Source: Planctomycetota bacterium
GTDB taxonomy: Bacteria > Planctomycetota > PUPC01 > JACPCR01
Reading direction: 5' to 3'
Assembly: GCA_016179685.1 (NCBI GenBank)
Contig: JACPCR010000112.1
Coordinates: 1-60,313 of the forward strand
Length of the DNA: 60,313 nt
The notes below the pieces were generated by a model. The model worked only from the letters and a program-made list of their open reading frames with translations, searched no databases and was not told where the DNA came from. The translations under genes were made by a program, and so were the position numbers. Shown piece after piece: positions 41,809-50,925 of the stretch (position 1 is the stretch's first letter; every line of letters begins with the position of its first letter).

Positions 41809-44800
41809 ATGACCACCCCAAACACCCGCGCCCATCGTTGGCTGCACGATTCCGTCCGTCAGGTCAGAGCCGACCTCTACCTTTGCCAGGCGCTCACCGG
41901 CTGGCTGTTCGGCCTCGGGGCCGTCCTCGCCCTCGTGATGGCCCTTTTTCTTCTGGACAATGCCTTGGGCCTGCCCGTCGCCGTACGTTCCATTCTTACG
42001 CCCGTCGCGGCCGTCCTCACCCTCGCCATCCTGGCCGCGGGGCTGGTCCGGCCGCTCCTCGCCCGGCCCAGCCCCGACCAGGCCGCCATCGCCATTCAGC
42101 GGCGCTTCCCGGAGCTTGACGCCCGCGTCATCAACGCCCTGCAAGTCAGTCAGGCGGCAAAACCGTCTCCTTTCGCTTCTGCCATCGTCGAGGAGACCGC
42201 GGAAAAGCTGTATCCTCTCGACCTGGCGCACGTGGCCAACTGGCGGCGTCCGGCCCTCGCCGCCGGATTCCTCCTGACCATGCTCTGCGGCCTCGCCATC
42301 TACCATGGCCTCTATCGGCCCTATCTTCTCAATGCCGCCGCACGCTACCTCCATCCCACCCGCGGCGTCCCGGCGGCCGGCTCGGCCGACATCCGGGTCG
42401 ATCCTGGAGACGCGGTGCTCACCCTCGGCGACACCCTCGAGGTGCGCGCTGCCGTCGCTGGACACGCCGCCTCGGCGGCCGACCTGCTTTGGCGAGCTGG
42501 CGGCGACGAGTGGCAGAGCCGGTCCATGTCTCCCGATGGCCCCTCTTTCCTGCAACGCTTCGCCAACGTCAGGGATTCCTTCGAATACCGTGTCCGTGCC
42601 GCCGACAGCTCTTCTCCGACCTACCGCGTCACCGTGTATCCCGCGCTCGGCATCAGCCGATTCGACCTCCGCTACGAGTTCCCCGCTTACACCCGCCTCC
42701 CCGCGGAGTCCGTCGCCGACAGCGACGGGCGCATCGAAGCCGTGGCGGGCACCCAAGTGAGCCTCGAGGCCCGAGTCCCGCGGCCCATCAAGTCCGCCCA
42801 CTGGGTCCTCGAGAATGCCGATCCGACGCCAGCACGCGTCCTGGATGGAGTCAAGATTCAGGCCGCATTCACCCTCCAAGAGTCCGGCCGTTACTCGATC
42901 CGCCTGGTCGCGGAGAACGGCCAGGAAAACCCCGAGGCGCCCTCCTACCCCATCGTCGCACGTCCGGACACCCCTCCGGCCGTCGAGCTGCGCATCGAGC
43001 CGCCGCGCGAGAAGGCCACGCCGGCCGAATCCCTCGCCCTCCGCATCCTGGCCCGGGACGATTTCGGCGTCGGATCGGTCACCCTCGAAATCCGCAGAGG
43101 CAAAGACTCTGAGGCCAATCGCAAGGCCTGGAGGCTCGAATCCCCCAGGGATTCTGTCGAGATCGCCGAGTTGCTGGACCTGTCCGCGCTGGACCTTGCC
43201 CCTGGCGACACGCTCAGGCTGCGGGCACACGCCACGGACCTCAACGATCTGACGGGGCCGGGCACGGGCTTCTCCGAGGATCTGGTCCTCGAGGTCGTCG
43301 AGCCGGGCAAGCTCGCCGACAACCAGGCCGATCTCTTCTCGGACGGCCTCGAGGGCCTCTCGAGGCTCGTCAAGCGGCAGGGGGAGAACCTGGACCGCAC
43401 GACGGACCTCCGGGCGCAGCTCGCGGAGGAACGGGCCGCGCCCGATTCCGGCGTCGCCGACCTCGCCTTCGCCCACGAGGAACAGGTGGGCATCCGCCAG
43501 GCCGCGCTCGCCCTCTCCAAAGCCCTTGGCGCGCTGCATCCCTCCGCGCCCGCAACGCTCGATCCGCTCGCCGCAGGCGAAATGGTCGAGGCGGTCCGGA
43601 CGCTCGAGACGGCCGTACAGGCCGCCCGGGAGGAGAAGCTGGCCCCCCTCGAGAACGCCCTCACGCTCGAAGATTCCATCCGGGACAGGCTGCAGCAGCT
43701 CCTCGATCACCTCGTCCGCGAGCAGAGCGCCCTGACCCTCCAGGAGGTCATTCGTGCCCTCCAGGAAATCCGGGATGAGCAGGCCGGCATTCACGACCTG
43801 ACGTCGGGCGGGCGGGAGTCGTTCGAAAGCCTGGCCGCGAGGGAGGGCGTGCTGCGCCCGAAGATGTCCGCCGCGGAGGCCTTGCTCGACCGCGCCGGCG
43901 CGTCCCTGTCGGCCGTCTCGCCCGACCTCTCCAAGGCGGTCACCCAGATCGCCAGGGACGCCCGAGGGCGGCACATCCCCGCCGAGATCGCCCAGGCCCA
44001 GACCTTCCTCCAGGAGCTTCGGCGCGAGCCTGCCCAGGCCTCGGAGGAGCATGTCCTCAAAAAGCTGGAGGCCACGCTCGAATCGCTGCTGCAAGCCCTC
44101 GCGGCGCAGGCCCAATCCGAGGAGAAAAAGTGGGCCAACCGCCTGGAGGACGCCGGGAAAAAAGCACGCCAGCTCGCCGGCCTCGAAAAACAGGCCCAGA
44201 AGGCGGTCGAGACGCTCCATAGGCTCGACAAGGACCAGCTCGGAGCGCCCGAACGGCAGAAGCTCGCCCAGCTCGCCGAGTTCCAGGAACGGGCGTCTCA
44301 GGCCGCTGCCGCCGCCGCAGAAGACCTCAAGAAGCTGCCCCCCAGCTCCTTCACGGGCGACATGGTGAAGGACTTCGAAAGCGTCTCCTCCCAGCTCAAG
44401 CTCGCCGAGAAGGCCCTCGAGGAGGAAGCCACCGAAAAATGCATGGAGTGCACCCGCGAGGTGATGGAGAAGCTCATGAAGATCGAAAAGGAGTCCAAGG
44501 ACGGCCAGGCCTTCCTCGATGACAAGCCCGACCACACGCGGTTCAACCTCCAGGATATCCCCGAAGGCCAGCGGCCCGAGATGCCGATGGTGGACCTGCC
44601 CGACAAGCTCACGGACCTTGTTGGGGAGCTCATCGACAAGCAGCAGGAGCAGAATGACCAGACGGACGACAAGTCCTCGAACTGGTCCAAGGCGGACTCG
44701 AAGGCGGGCAAGCCACTCGAAGGCCCGGTCAGCTCCTTCGGAGGCAAGGGCAAGACGGGCAACCATCTGCCGGACCCCACGGAGGTGAGCGGACGAGGAG

Positions 44801-45396
44801 GCTCGGGCCGCACCGGCCAGACCTCCGGCGAATTGATCGAAGGGGCGACCAAAGACCTCGATGGGGCTTCGGTGCCGGAGCGCCGCACGCCGGACCCGGT
44901 GCAAGACGGCGAGCAGGCGATAGACGACCGCAGCAGCCAGCAGGCGAAGGCGACCGGCGGAGGGAAGGAAGGCGGCGCGGGCGGCGAAGGCCTACCCGGC
45001 CGGCCCGATGACGTCTTTGCGCGGGACCTTGAGGAAATGGCCGAGCGGCAGGACTCCTTGCGCTCCAGCGCGGAGCAGCTTGAAAGCACCCTGAGCTCGC
45101 TGCATCTTCCGACCTGGACATTGCCCGAGGCGATCCGCTGCATGAAGGCCTCACAGGAGGACTTGCGCGCCTGCAACCTGGTCGAAGCCCAGGAGAAGCA
45201 GAAGATCGCTTTACAATCCCTCAAGGCGGCCTACGAGGGCATGAAAGGCCGGCCCTACGTGCAGGCCGAGAAGGTCTCCTCCCTGCCTCCGGATCTTAAG
45301 CGTGAAATAATCCAGGCTGAGGGGGAACAATTTCCTGCCGCCTTCCAGGACATGCTTGAACGCTACTACAAAGGGATCGCGGGTGGGAATAGGTAG
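41809..45396 (+). CDS. DUF4175-like membrane protein with long coiled coil
   Basis: The 1195-residue protein has N-terminal helices (ALTGWLFGLGAVLALVMALF, SILTPVAAVLTLAILAAGLV), the DUF4175-type segment RPSPDQAAIAIQRRFPELDA then RVINALQVS, a further helix, and beta-rich modules (residues about 190-480). A 600-residue Glu/Lys/Ala-rich helical region follows (AAQAQSEEKKWANRLEDAGK and similar), then a low-complexity Gly-rich tail. This is the usual largest member of MoxR/Bat operons. It presumably spans the periplasm as a scaffold. It closes the core of the operon; the next vWA gene is 1.1 kb away. Confidence 0.82.
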   Translation: MTTPNTRAHRWLHDSVRQVRADLYLCQALTGWLFGLGAVLALVMALFLLDNALGLPVAVRSILTPVAAVLTLAILAAGLVRPLLARPSPDQAAIAIQRRFPELDARVINALQVSQAAKPSPFASAIVEETAEKLYPLDLAHVANWRRPALAAGFLLTMLCGLAIYHGLYRPYLLNAAARYLHPTRGVPAAGSADIRVDPGDAVLTLGDTLEVRAAVAGHAASAADLLWRAGGDEWQSRSMSPDGPSFLQRFANVRDSFEYRVRAADSSSPTYRVTVYPALGISRFDLRYEFPAYTRLPAESVADSDGRIEAVAGTQVSLEARVPRPIKSAHWVLENADPTPARVLDGVKIQAAFTLQESGRYSIRLVAENGQENPEAPSYPIVARPDTPPAVELRIEPPREKATPAESLALRILARDDFGVGSVTLEIRRGKDSEANRKAWRLESPRDSVEIAELLDLSALDLAPGDTLRLRAHATDLNDLTGPGTGFSEDLVLEVVEPGKLADNQADLFSDGLEGLSRLVKRQGENLDRTTDLRAQLAEERAAPDSGVADLAFAHEEQVGIRQAALALSKALGALHPSAPATLDPLAAGEMVEAVRTLETAVQAAREEKLAPLENALTLEDSIRDRLQQLLDHLVREQSALTLQEVIRALQEIRDEQAGIHDLTSGGRESFESLAAREGVLRPKMSAAEALLDRAGASLSAVSPDLSKAVTQIARDARGRHIPAEIAQAQTFLQELRREPAQASEEHVLKKLEATLESLLQALAAQAQSEEKKWANRLEDAGKKARQLAGLEKQAQKAVETLHRLDKDQLGAPERQKLAQLAEFQERASQAAAAAAEDLKKLPPSSFTGDMVKDFESVSSQLKLAEKALEEEATEKCMECTREVMEKLMKIEKESKDGQAFLDDKPDHTRFNLQDIPEGQRPEMPMVDLPDKLTDLVGELIDKQQEQNDQTDDKSSNWSKADSKAGKPLEGPVSSFGGKGKTGNHLPDPTEVSGRGGSGRTGQTSGELIEGATKDLDGASVPERRTPDPVQDGEQAIDDRSSQQAKATGGGKEGGAGGEGLPGRPDDVFARDLEEMAERQDSLRSSAEQLESTLSSLHLPTWTLPEAIRCMKASQEDLRACNLVEAQEKQKIALQSLKAAYEGMKGRPYVQAEKVSSLPPDLKREIIQAEGEQFPAAFQDMLERYYKGIAGGNR

Positions 45397-46526
45397 CAGA
45401 AGGTTCCCAACCAGCGGGCATTTGTCGCAGCCGAGGCGCGTGAGCGCTTCGGAACGATGCCAACAGGATGCCCACCTGCGCCTGCCTGAGCGTCCTTGCA
45501 CCTGTCTGCCGTGCTCGGCACAGACAGGCGCAGACAGGGGCCGCTTCGGCAGGCAGGCTGGCGCTCCGAGCAGCGGCCACCCACACGCCTGGGAGCGCCG
45601 CCATCCTGAAAGTTGGAGTGACGGCCTGCCTGCCGCGGCGCTTTGCTGCGCGGCGCAGACAGGCTTTAGCCGTTGTCCGAGCAGCGCCACGCATAAATTC
45701 CTCCCGGACTTGTCCCCATGGGAGGATCCTGCGGAAACCGGTTCCCTCCGGGAGGCGTGACTTCAACATCTCCTCGCCATGCGGAAATGTTACGGCCGAA
45801 GACTCTAGCGCGGGCATCCGCAGCGTCGGCACCGTGCCTGAGCGCGTTCCTGGGAGCGCCGCAATCCCTGGCGGCACGAGTTGGCCATCGTTCGTTCCCA
45901 CGCGGGGGTTGTGCGAAGCAGCGCCGCCGCTGCGCGGCGGCCGCCTGTATTCCTTCCCGGAATAAACCGGTCTGAACGAATTGGAATAGGTGGAGCAAGT
46001 GATGCCCGTGAGGAGTGCGGATCGTCACTGAAAATTTCCCTCTCCGCCCTGTGCGTTTCTCGGGGCATGACCGGGATCGGCGGCTACGCCAGGCCGCTCG
46101 CCTCCGCGACGGCGCGGTACGGGTCGCCGCACTCCTACGTCGACGTGACACGCAGAGGCGGCCCGGGTTGGGCATTCCCAAGTCGCCCAAGGGCAACTGC
46201 TCGAAACGGCTTCGCCGTCTTTCCTCTGGAGGCCTTGGGGTCGGTCATGAATGGCGCATAGTTGAAGTGAGCAGCCATCTGTCCTCAGCGCTCAAGACTC
46301 AAGACTCGGGACTGCGGAGGCGGGCAGAGGGGGATGGAGAAGGAGGACGAGAGGCGGAAAGGAGGAGGAGGAGGACGAAGCGCACAGACGAAGCCGGGGA
46401 CGAAGACGAAGCCTGAAAAGGCTTGCGCCCGAAAAATCCCTGCTCATGCACATTGCGAATCAAAACTCGAAGCCATAAAAATGAAGTTCTCGAACGGAAA
46501 CTTCGCTCTCAACCCTGAACGAAACC
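45397..46526. other. 1130-bp repeat-filled spacer inside the operon
   Basis: No gene is convincing. Contents in order: GAGCGTCC/CTGTCTGC palindromes (45480-45550), element R3 copy 2 (45612-45696), a CCTCCCGGACTTGTCCCC segment (45701-45718), a GCCGCCGCTGCGCGGCGGC hairpin (about 45921-45940), CTCAAGA heptamers (46291-46314) and a GA-rich tract (46320-46420). It may carry a promoter for the last vWA gene. Confidence 0.65.
45612..45696 (+). repeat. Element R3, copy 2 (inverse of 21060-21178)
   Basis: It begins GTTGGAGTGACGGC, then CTGCCTGCCGCGGCGCTTTG, CGCAGACAGGCTTTAGCCGT, TGTCCGA and CAGCGCCACGC. It matches the minus strand of 21094-21178 almost base for base. Confidence 0.85.
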
Positions 46527-48788
46527 ATGTCAGTCCTCTACTGGCTCCTGGGGCTCGATGACACCGGCAGCATCGTCCGGTCAACGGACTGGCAGTGCAG
46601 CCCCGTGTCGCCGCTGCCAGGCGCAATCCTTCTTGGCCTCGCCCTTTTGGCCCTGGCCGCGTCTGCGCTCAACTTCCTGCCGCAGAGCGTCATGCCCCGG
46701 CGCACCCGTGTCTTCCTTTTCCTGGTCCGGCTCGCCGGTTTCGGTCTTCTCCTGGTCATGCTCTGCCGGATCGAGGCGCGCTTGACCCTGGAACGAGTCG
46801 CCCGGCCGCAGGTCGCCGTCCTGACCGACGTGTCCGGCAGCATGGGCCTGCAAGACGCTGGCGGCCGTACGCGTCTCGAGGCCGCGCGGGCTTTCCAGGC
46901 GCGGGAACTCGCATCCGTCTCTGATCGGGCGAACCTGATACCCTACGATTTCCACTGGCGGATGCAGCCGGAGAACCGGTCGGCCCGGCCCGGCGGAATG
47001 ACTCGTCTTTCAGAGGCGCTGCGCAGCCTTGCCGCCCGGGAGGACGACCTCCAGGCGGTCATTCTGCTCACAGACGGGCATGACACGGGTGGCGATCCCG
47101 GCAAGCTCATCGCGCCTCTCTTCGCCGCCCGAAAGCTTCCCATCTATCCCGTGGTCTTTGGCGAGGCGGGCATTCCGAGGCTCGCCCGCGTCACCCTGCG
47201 GGACGCGGCCCCCTTCGTGCGGCTCGGCGATGAACTGCCGCTGACAGCCACCCTCGCCGCCACTCAGCTTGGGGAACCGATCGCCCGCGTCCGCCTCTTC
47301 GAGGAAGGCCGGGATGAGCCCCTCGCCACGCGTGAGAATGTCCGTCTCGGCCAGCAGCCCACGGACGTCCGTTTCGTCGTCAAGCCCGAACGCGCTGGCG
47401 AGCGCGTCTACCGTATCGTGATGGACGAGATCGAAGGGTCGGTGAGCCAGGAGCTGCTGGTCGCCGAGCACCGCGTTGCCGTTCTGGATTCCCGAATCCG
47501 AGTGCTTTACCTCGATGTCCCCCGCGACGAGCGAAAAATCCTGGGACACTGGCTCGCCCGAGACCCGGTCATCGACCTGGCCACGCTGACCCTTCTTCCC
47601 AAAGGCGGCTGGTACGGCCAGGGCGCGCTCCGGCACGCCAACGCGGGCGAGGGACTGCCGGGCAAGGAAGCGGACCTTTACCAGTACGACGTCCTGATAT
47701 TCGGCGACATTCCCCGGTCCTACTTCCGGGCTGGAGGCGACCTCGCGGAGACCAAGATGCAGTGGATGGCGGAGTTCGTCGGCCGGCGGGGGGGTGGACT
47801 CGTCACCCTTGGCGGCCGCTATGCCTACGCGGCAGGCCAGTACCAGGATTCCGCCCTCGCCCAGCTCGTCCCGTTCCGCATCGAGCCAACCCGCGAGCCC
47901 CAGATGCCGAAGCCGTTCCGCCTCAACCCCACTCCGGCGGGCCTCAGCCACCCCATCCTCCAGATCGAGGCGGATGCCCAGGCCTCCCGCGAGGCATGGC
48001 TTGACCTTCCGAGCATCGACGGGTGCAACCGCGCCGGGAGCGTCAAACCGGGTGCGACCCTCCTGGCCGTGCGGGACCTCGAGGATGGCCCCATGCCGGT
48101 GATGGCTATCCAGAACGTCGGTAAGGGCAAGGTGCTCTCCCTCGCCATGGATACCACCTGGCGCTGGGAAATGATGCGGCCGGCCGAAGGCGAGGACTAC
48201 TTCCGCCGTTTCTGGGGCAACGCCGTGCGCTTCCTCGCTCCTGACCCCCGCATCGAGCCCAACAGGCCACAGGTCATCTCATACCAGTCCTCCACTCCCG
48301 TAGGCCAAACCCTGACCCTCGCCACCCGCCTCGTCGATGGAGTGTTCCAACCGATCCGCGGGGCCGACGTCGCCGTCGAGGTCACCCGCCCGTCCGGCAA
48401 GATCACCCGGATTTACCCGCGGGACGGACGCCAGGCCCCAGGCCTCTATGAGTACGACATCGATCTCGATGAGCCGGGCGACTGGCGCGTCGCCACCCAA
48501 TTCCAGGACAAGACCGCCGAGATGCGCTTCACCGCCGGCCATGGCGCTGAGGAACTGGACGATCCCCGGGCGCTTCCCGAGGTGATGAGGGACCTTGCCC
48601 AGGCGACCGGCGGGCGTGCCTTCGCCTGGAACGACGCCTCTGGCCTCGCCCAAAGCCTGGACTTATCTTCTCGGCGATTCAGCCAGCCTGCGGCCATTTC
48701 GTTCTGGAATTTGCCACTCACCATGGCGTGCTTCATCGTCCTCGTTGGCGTGGACTGCCTGATCCGGAAACGCCGCGGCATGGTATAG
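46527..48788 (+). CDS. Von Willebrand A / amidotransferase-like membrane protein, copy 2
   Basis: The 753-residue paralogue of the protein at 37526 has two N-terminal helices (ILLGLALLALAASALNFL, FLFLVRLAGFGLLLVMLC), a von Willebrand A MIDAS VLTDVSGSMGLQDAGGR, VILLTDGHDTGG, an amidotransferase-like domain (YDVLIFGDIPRSYFRAGGDL, GGLVTLGGRYAYAAGQYQDS, LAMDTTWRWEMM) and a C-terminal helix before RKRRGMV. It lacks the repeat insert of the first copy. The stop TAG is the foot of a hairpin, which probably ends the MoxR operon. Confidence 0.86.
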   Translation: MSVLYWLLGLDDTGSIVRSTDWQCSPVSPLPGAILLGLALLALAASALNFLPQSVMPRRTRVFLFLVRLAGFGLLLVMLCRIEARLTLERVARPQVAVLTDVSGSMGLQDAGGRTRLEAARAFQARELASVSDRANLIPYDFHWRMQPENRSARPGGMTRLSEALRSLAAREDDLQAVILLTDGHDTGGDPGKLIAPLFAARKLPIYPVVFGEAGIPRLARVTLRDAAPFVRLGDELPLTATLAATQLGEPIARVRLFEEGRDEPLATRENVRLGQQPTDVRFVVKPERAGERVYRIVMDEIEGSVSQELLVAEHRVAVLDSRIRVLYLDVPRDERKILGHWLARDPVIDLATLTLLPKGGWYGQGALRHANAGEGLPGKEADLYQYDVLIFGDIPRSYFRAGGDLAETKMQWMAEFVGRRGGGLVTLGGRYAYAAGQYQDSALAQLVPFRIEPTREPQMPKPFRLNPTPAGLSHPILQIEADAQASREAWLDLPSIDGCNRAGSVKPGATLLAVRDLEDGPMPVMAIQNVGKGKVLSLAMDTTWRWEMMRPAEGEDYFRRFWGNAVRFLAPDPRIEPNRPQVISYQSSTPVGQTLTLATRLVDGVFQPIRGADVAVEVTRPSGKITRIYPRDGRQAPGLYEYDIDLDEPGDWRVATQFQDKTAEMRFTAGHGAEELDDPRALPEVMRDLAQATGGRAFAWNDASGLAQSLDLSSRRFSQPAAISFWNLPLTMACFIVLVGVDCLIRKRRGMV

Positions 48789-48833
48789 TACTCGGGCTAG
48801 CAAGTGCAACCGCATTTGCTAGCCCGAGTACTA
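48786..48833 (+). terminator. 22-4-22 hairpin at stop codon (family H)
   Basis: The arms 48786-48807 and 48812-48833 pair at 21 of 22 positions, with loop AACC and apex AAGTGC-AACC-GCATTT. The foot TAGTACT is matched by AGTACTA. It begins at the stop codon of the last operon gene. Confidence 0.92.
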
Positions 48834-48880
48834 GATTCTCGATTGGCAAGTTCCCCGCGTGGCGTGGAGCCATTTGGACA

Positions 48881-48924
48881 GGTGTCAGGTGTCTGCTGTC
48901 AGGTGATCCCTGAAACCGGGCACC
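48881..48924 (+). repeat. Heptad-phased repeat upstream of hemE
   Basis: GTGTCAG, GTGTCTG, CTGTCAG, GTGATCC, CTGAAAC, CGGGCAC lie in 7-bp steps. The left half is partly complementary to the right half. Confidence 0.65.
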
Positions 48925-49017
48925 CTGCGCCATTCCACCCTTATTCAGTTGTGGGCATCGGCCCGCGTTCCGAGAGGAATCTCCTTGAAGCCGAAAAGCG
49001 AGCCACGATCATCCCCC

Positions 49018-50067
49018 ATGCCACACTGCCCACCCGCGCTCGCCGATTCCGCTTTCCTCCGGGCCTGCCGTGGCGAACCGGCCCCTTATACGCCCATCTG
49101 GCTCATGCGCCAGGCCGGCCGCTACATGAAGGAATACCGCGACATCCGGGCCAAAGTTTCCATGCTGGACCTTTGCAAAACCCCGGCCCTCGCGGCCGAA
49201 GTGACCGTGACTGCGGCGAACCGGCTCGGCGTGGACGCCGCCATCATCTTCTCGGACCTGCTTCTGATTCTGCAGCCCATGGACCTGGAGCTGGAGTTCC
49301 TCAAGGGCGACGGCCCCGTGATCCGCAATCCGATCCGCGTGGAAGAGGATGTCCGGCGCCTCCGGTCGTTCAGCCCGGCCGAGGACCTGGGCTACGTCTA
49401 CGAGGCCGTGCGGCTGGCGAGGGCGTCCCTTCCCGGCCACATCCCCCTGATCGGCTTTGCCGGGGCGCCCTTCACCCTGGCTTCTTACATGATCGAGGGC
49501 CGGGCGTCGCGCAACTACGAGTTCACCAAGGCCTTCATGCTGCGTTCCCCCGCCGCTTGGCACGCTCTGATGGACGCGCTGCACCGGCCGGTCGCCGAAT
49601 ACCTCAACGGCCAGATCGCCGCCGGCGCCCAGGCCGTCCAACTCTTCGATAGCTGGGTCGGCTGCCTCTCGCCTTCCGCTTATCGCCAATACGTCCTCCC
49701 CACCGTGCACCAAATCCTCAGCGAGGTTACACCCGGCGTGCCCGTCATCCATTTCGGCACGGGCAACCCGGCGCTCCTGGAGGCGATGAAGGAGGCCGGG
49801 GGCGACGTCATCGGACTGGATTATCGTGTGGAGCTGGACGAGGCATGGCAGCGCCTCGGCCGGGTGGGCGTCCAGGGCAACCTGGACCCCTGTGTGCTCC
49901 TGGCGGACCGCCCGGCGGTGTTGCGGGAGGCGGGTCGGATTCTGGACCAGGCTGGCGGCCGGCCGGGCCACATCTTCAACTTGGGTCATGGCATCCTGCC
50001 GGAGACGCCGGTGGACAACGTGGTCGCCCTGGTCGATTTCGTGCATGAAAGAAGCGGGCGGCGGTAA
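49018..50067 (+). CDS. hemE: Uroporphyrinogen decarboxylase
   Basis: HemE removes four carboxyl groups from uroporphyrinogen III to give coproporphyrinogen III in haem synthesis. The 349 residues are normal. TPIWLMRQAGRYMKEYRDIR contains the substrate-binding arginines, FSDLLLILQPM has the catalytic aspartate, FAGAPFTLASYMIEG and LFDSWVGCLSP follow, and NLGHGILPETPVDNV supplies the histidine. The frame extends upstream to 48949, but ATG 49018 matches the family start. No other hem gene is nearby, so it stands apart from an operon. It is a real HemE, unlike the two UroD-like proteins at 29-31 kb. Confidence 0.95.
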   Translation: MPHCPPALADSAFLRACRGEPAPYTPIWLMRQAGRYMKEYRDIRAKVSMLDLCKTPALAAEVTVTAANRLGVDAAIIFSDLLLILQPMDLELEFLKGDGPVIRNPIRVEEDVRRLRSFSPAEDLGYVYEAVRLARASLPGHIPLIGFAGAPFTLASYMIEGRASRNYEFTKAFMLRSPAAWHALMDALHRPVAEYLNGQIAAGAQAVQLFDSWVGCLSPSAYRQYVLPTVHQILSEVTPGVPVIHFGTGNPALLEAMKEAGGDVIGLDYRVELDEAWQRLGRVGVQGNLDPCVLLADRPAVLREAGRILDQAGGRPGHIFNLGHGILPETPVDNVVALVDFVHERSGRR

Positions 50068-50232
50068 CTCGAGTTGAACGGCCAAGAAATGTTTTGAGAT
50101 TTCTGATGGTTGTCGAGCGAATCCGAGGATGGAAGTGCAGGGACAACTGCGCCCTCGGGAATTTCTTGACGCGCCTGTCAAGTCTGCAAGCGAGCCGCTT
50201 GCAGATTCGCCGCGATTGGAATTCAGAGGCGG

Positions 50233-50925
50233 TCAACCCTTCGCCGGATGAAGACGGTTAAGGATCTGTTCACCGATGGGACGCAATCGCCGCGTCAGGG
50301 TCGGCAGGTCCACTGGCCTGAGCATTCGGGGCAATCTTTGGAAATCCTCGACACGCAGGAGATTGGTGGCGAAGTACAGAAGCCCATCCTCTCCTTCGAA
50401 AGCTGCTTCTTTCTCTTTTGCACGTTCGGCGAGATAATCCACCGTGAACTTGGAATCTTCCAGAATGAAGAAGAGATCAACAAAATCTTTCGACTCTGGT
50501 GGCTCGCGTCCCAGGATGGCGCAAACTTTGTTGACGGCGATATCCTCAAAGGAATCCACGACGATGGACCCGTGCCGAACGGCAGAACCCATCATCGCTC
50601 CGGCATCCCTGGCGAATTCGATCTTGAGCGATTCCGAGTCTGTTTCTCGAGTCCGTAGGAAAAATCGGGCGAAATCCGCTGATAACACCTGCTGGTCCAG
50701 GTCAAACCCACTGGAGTTGAGCACTTCTCGAACGTACTCACAATCGAGCTGTAACGAGTCCCTCTTCCGTGTAAAAAAATCCAGATCGTCCGAAATTCGG
50801 TGTCTCAGGTAGAAGGCTGAGAGAGCGGTCCCACCGGTCAAGTAAAAGTCCCTGGCATCCAGCCCTTTACCGAACAATATTTCAAGGACTTTTTCTTGTA
50901 GCTCTGTCAAGACCCTAGCGGCCAT
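50233..50925 (-). CDS. AbiEii/AbiGii-family nucleotidyltransferase
   Basis: The 230-residue protein is of the AbiEii toxin family, nucleotidyltransferases that, in the related MenT/AbiEii toxins, transfer nucleotides to RNA such as tRNA. The active-site segment YLTGGTALSAFYLRHRISDD then LDFF (residues 28-51) has the GG and DxD (D47, D49) motifs; a further conserved acidic/Lys step IAVNKVCAILGREPPESKDF then VDLFF follows. The start lies 11 bases inside the end of the large ATPase gene (50915), so the two form one operon with translational coupling. No AbiEi antitoxin is adjacent. The likely control partner is the upstream ATPase, which would be a new pairing. Confidence 0.8.
   Translation of the reverse strand: MAARVLTELQEKVLEILFGKGLDARDFYLTGGTALSAFYLRHRISDDLDFFTRKRDSLQLDCEYVREVLNSSGFDLDQQVLSADFARFFLRTRETDSESLKIEFARDAGAMMGSAVRHGSIVVDSFEDIAVNKVCAILGREPPESKDFVDLFFILEDSKFTVDYLAERAKEKEAAFEGEDGLLYFATNLLRVEDFQRLPRMLRPVDLPTLTRRLRPIGEQILNRLHPAKG

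Noticed and set aside
41767..44904. Open frame of 1045 codons on the minus strand
   Set aside because: It is antisense to the DUF4175-like gene, whose domains are clear. The frame is open only because of high GC at third positions, and its product is Gly/Leu/Arg-biased without family features.
50233..50925. Classical AbiE toxin-antitoxin pair
   Set aside because: The upstream overlapping gene is a 1324-residue ATPase, not an AbiEi winged-helix protein, and the AbiEi-like gene at 20185 is truncated and distant.
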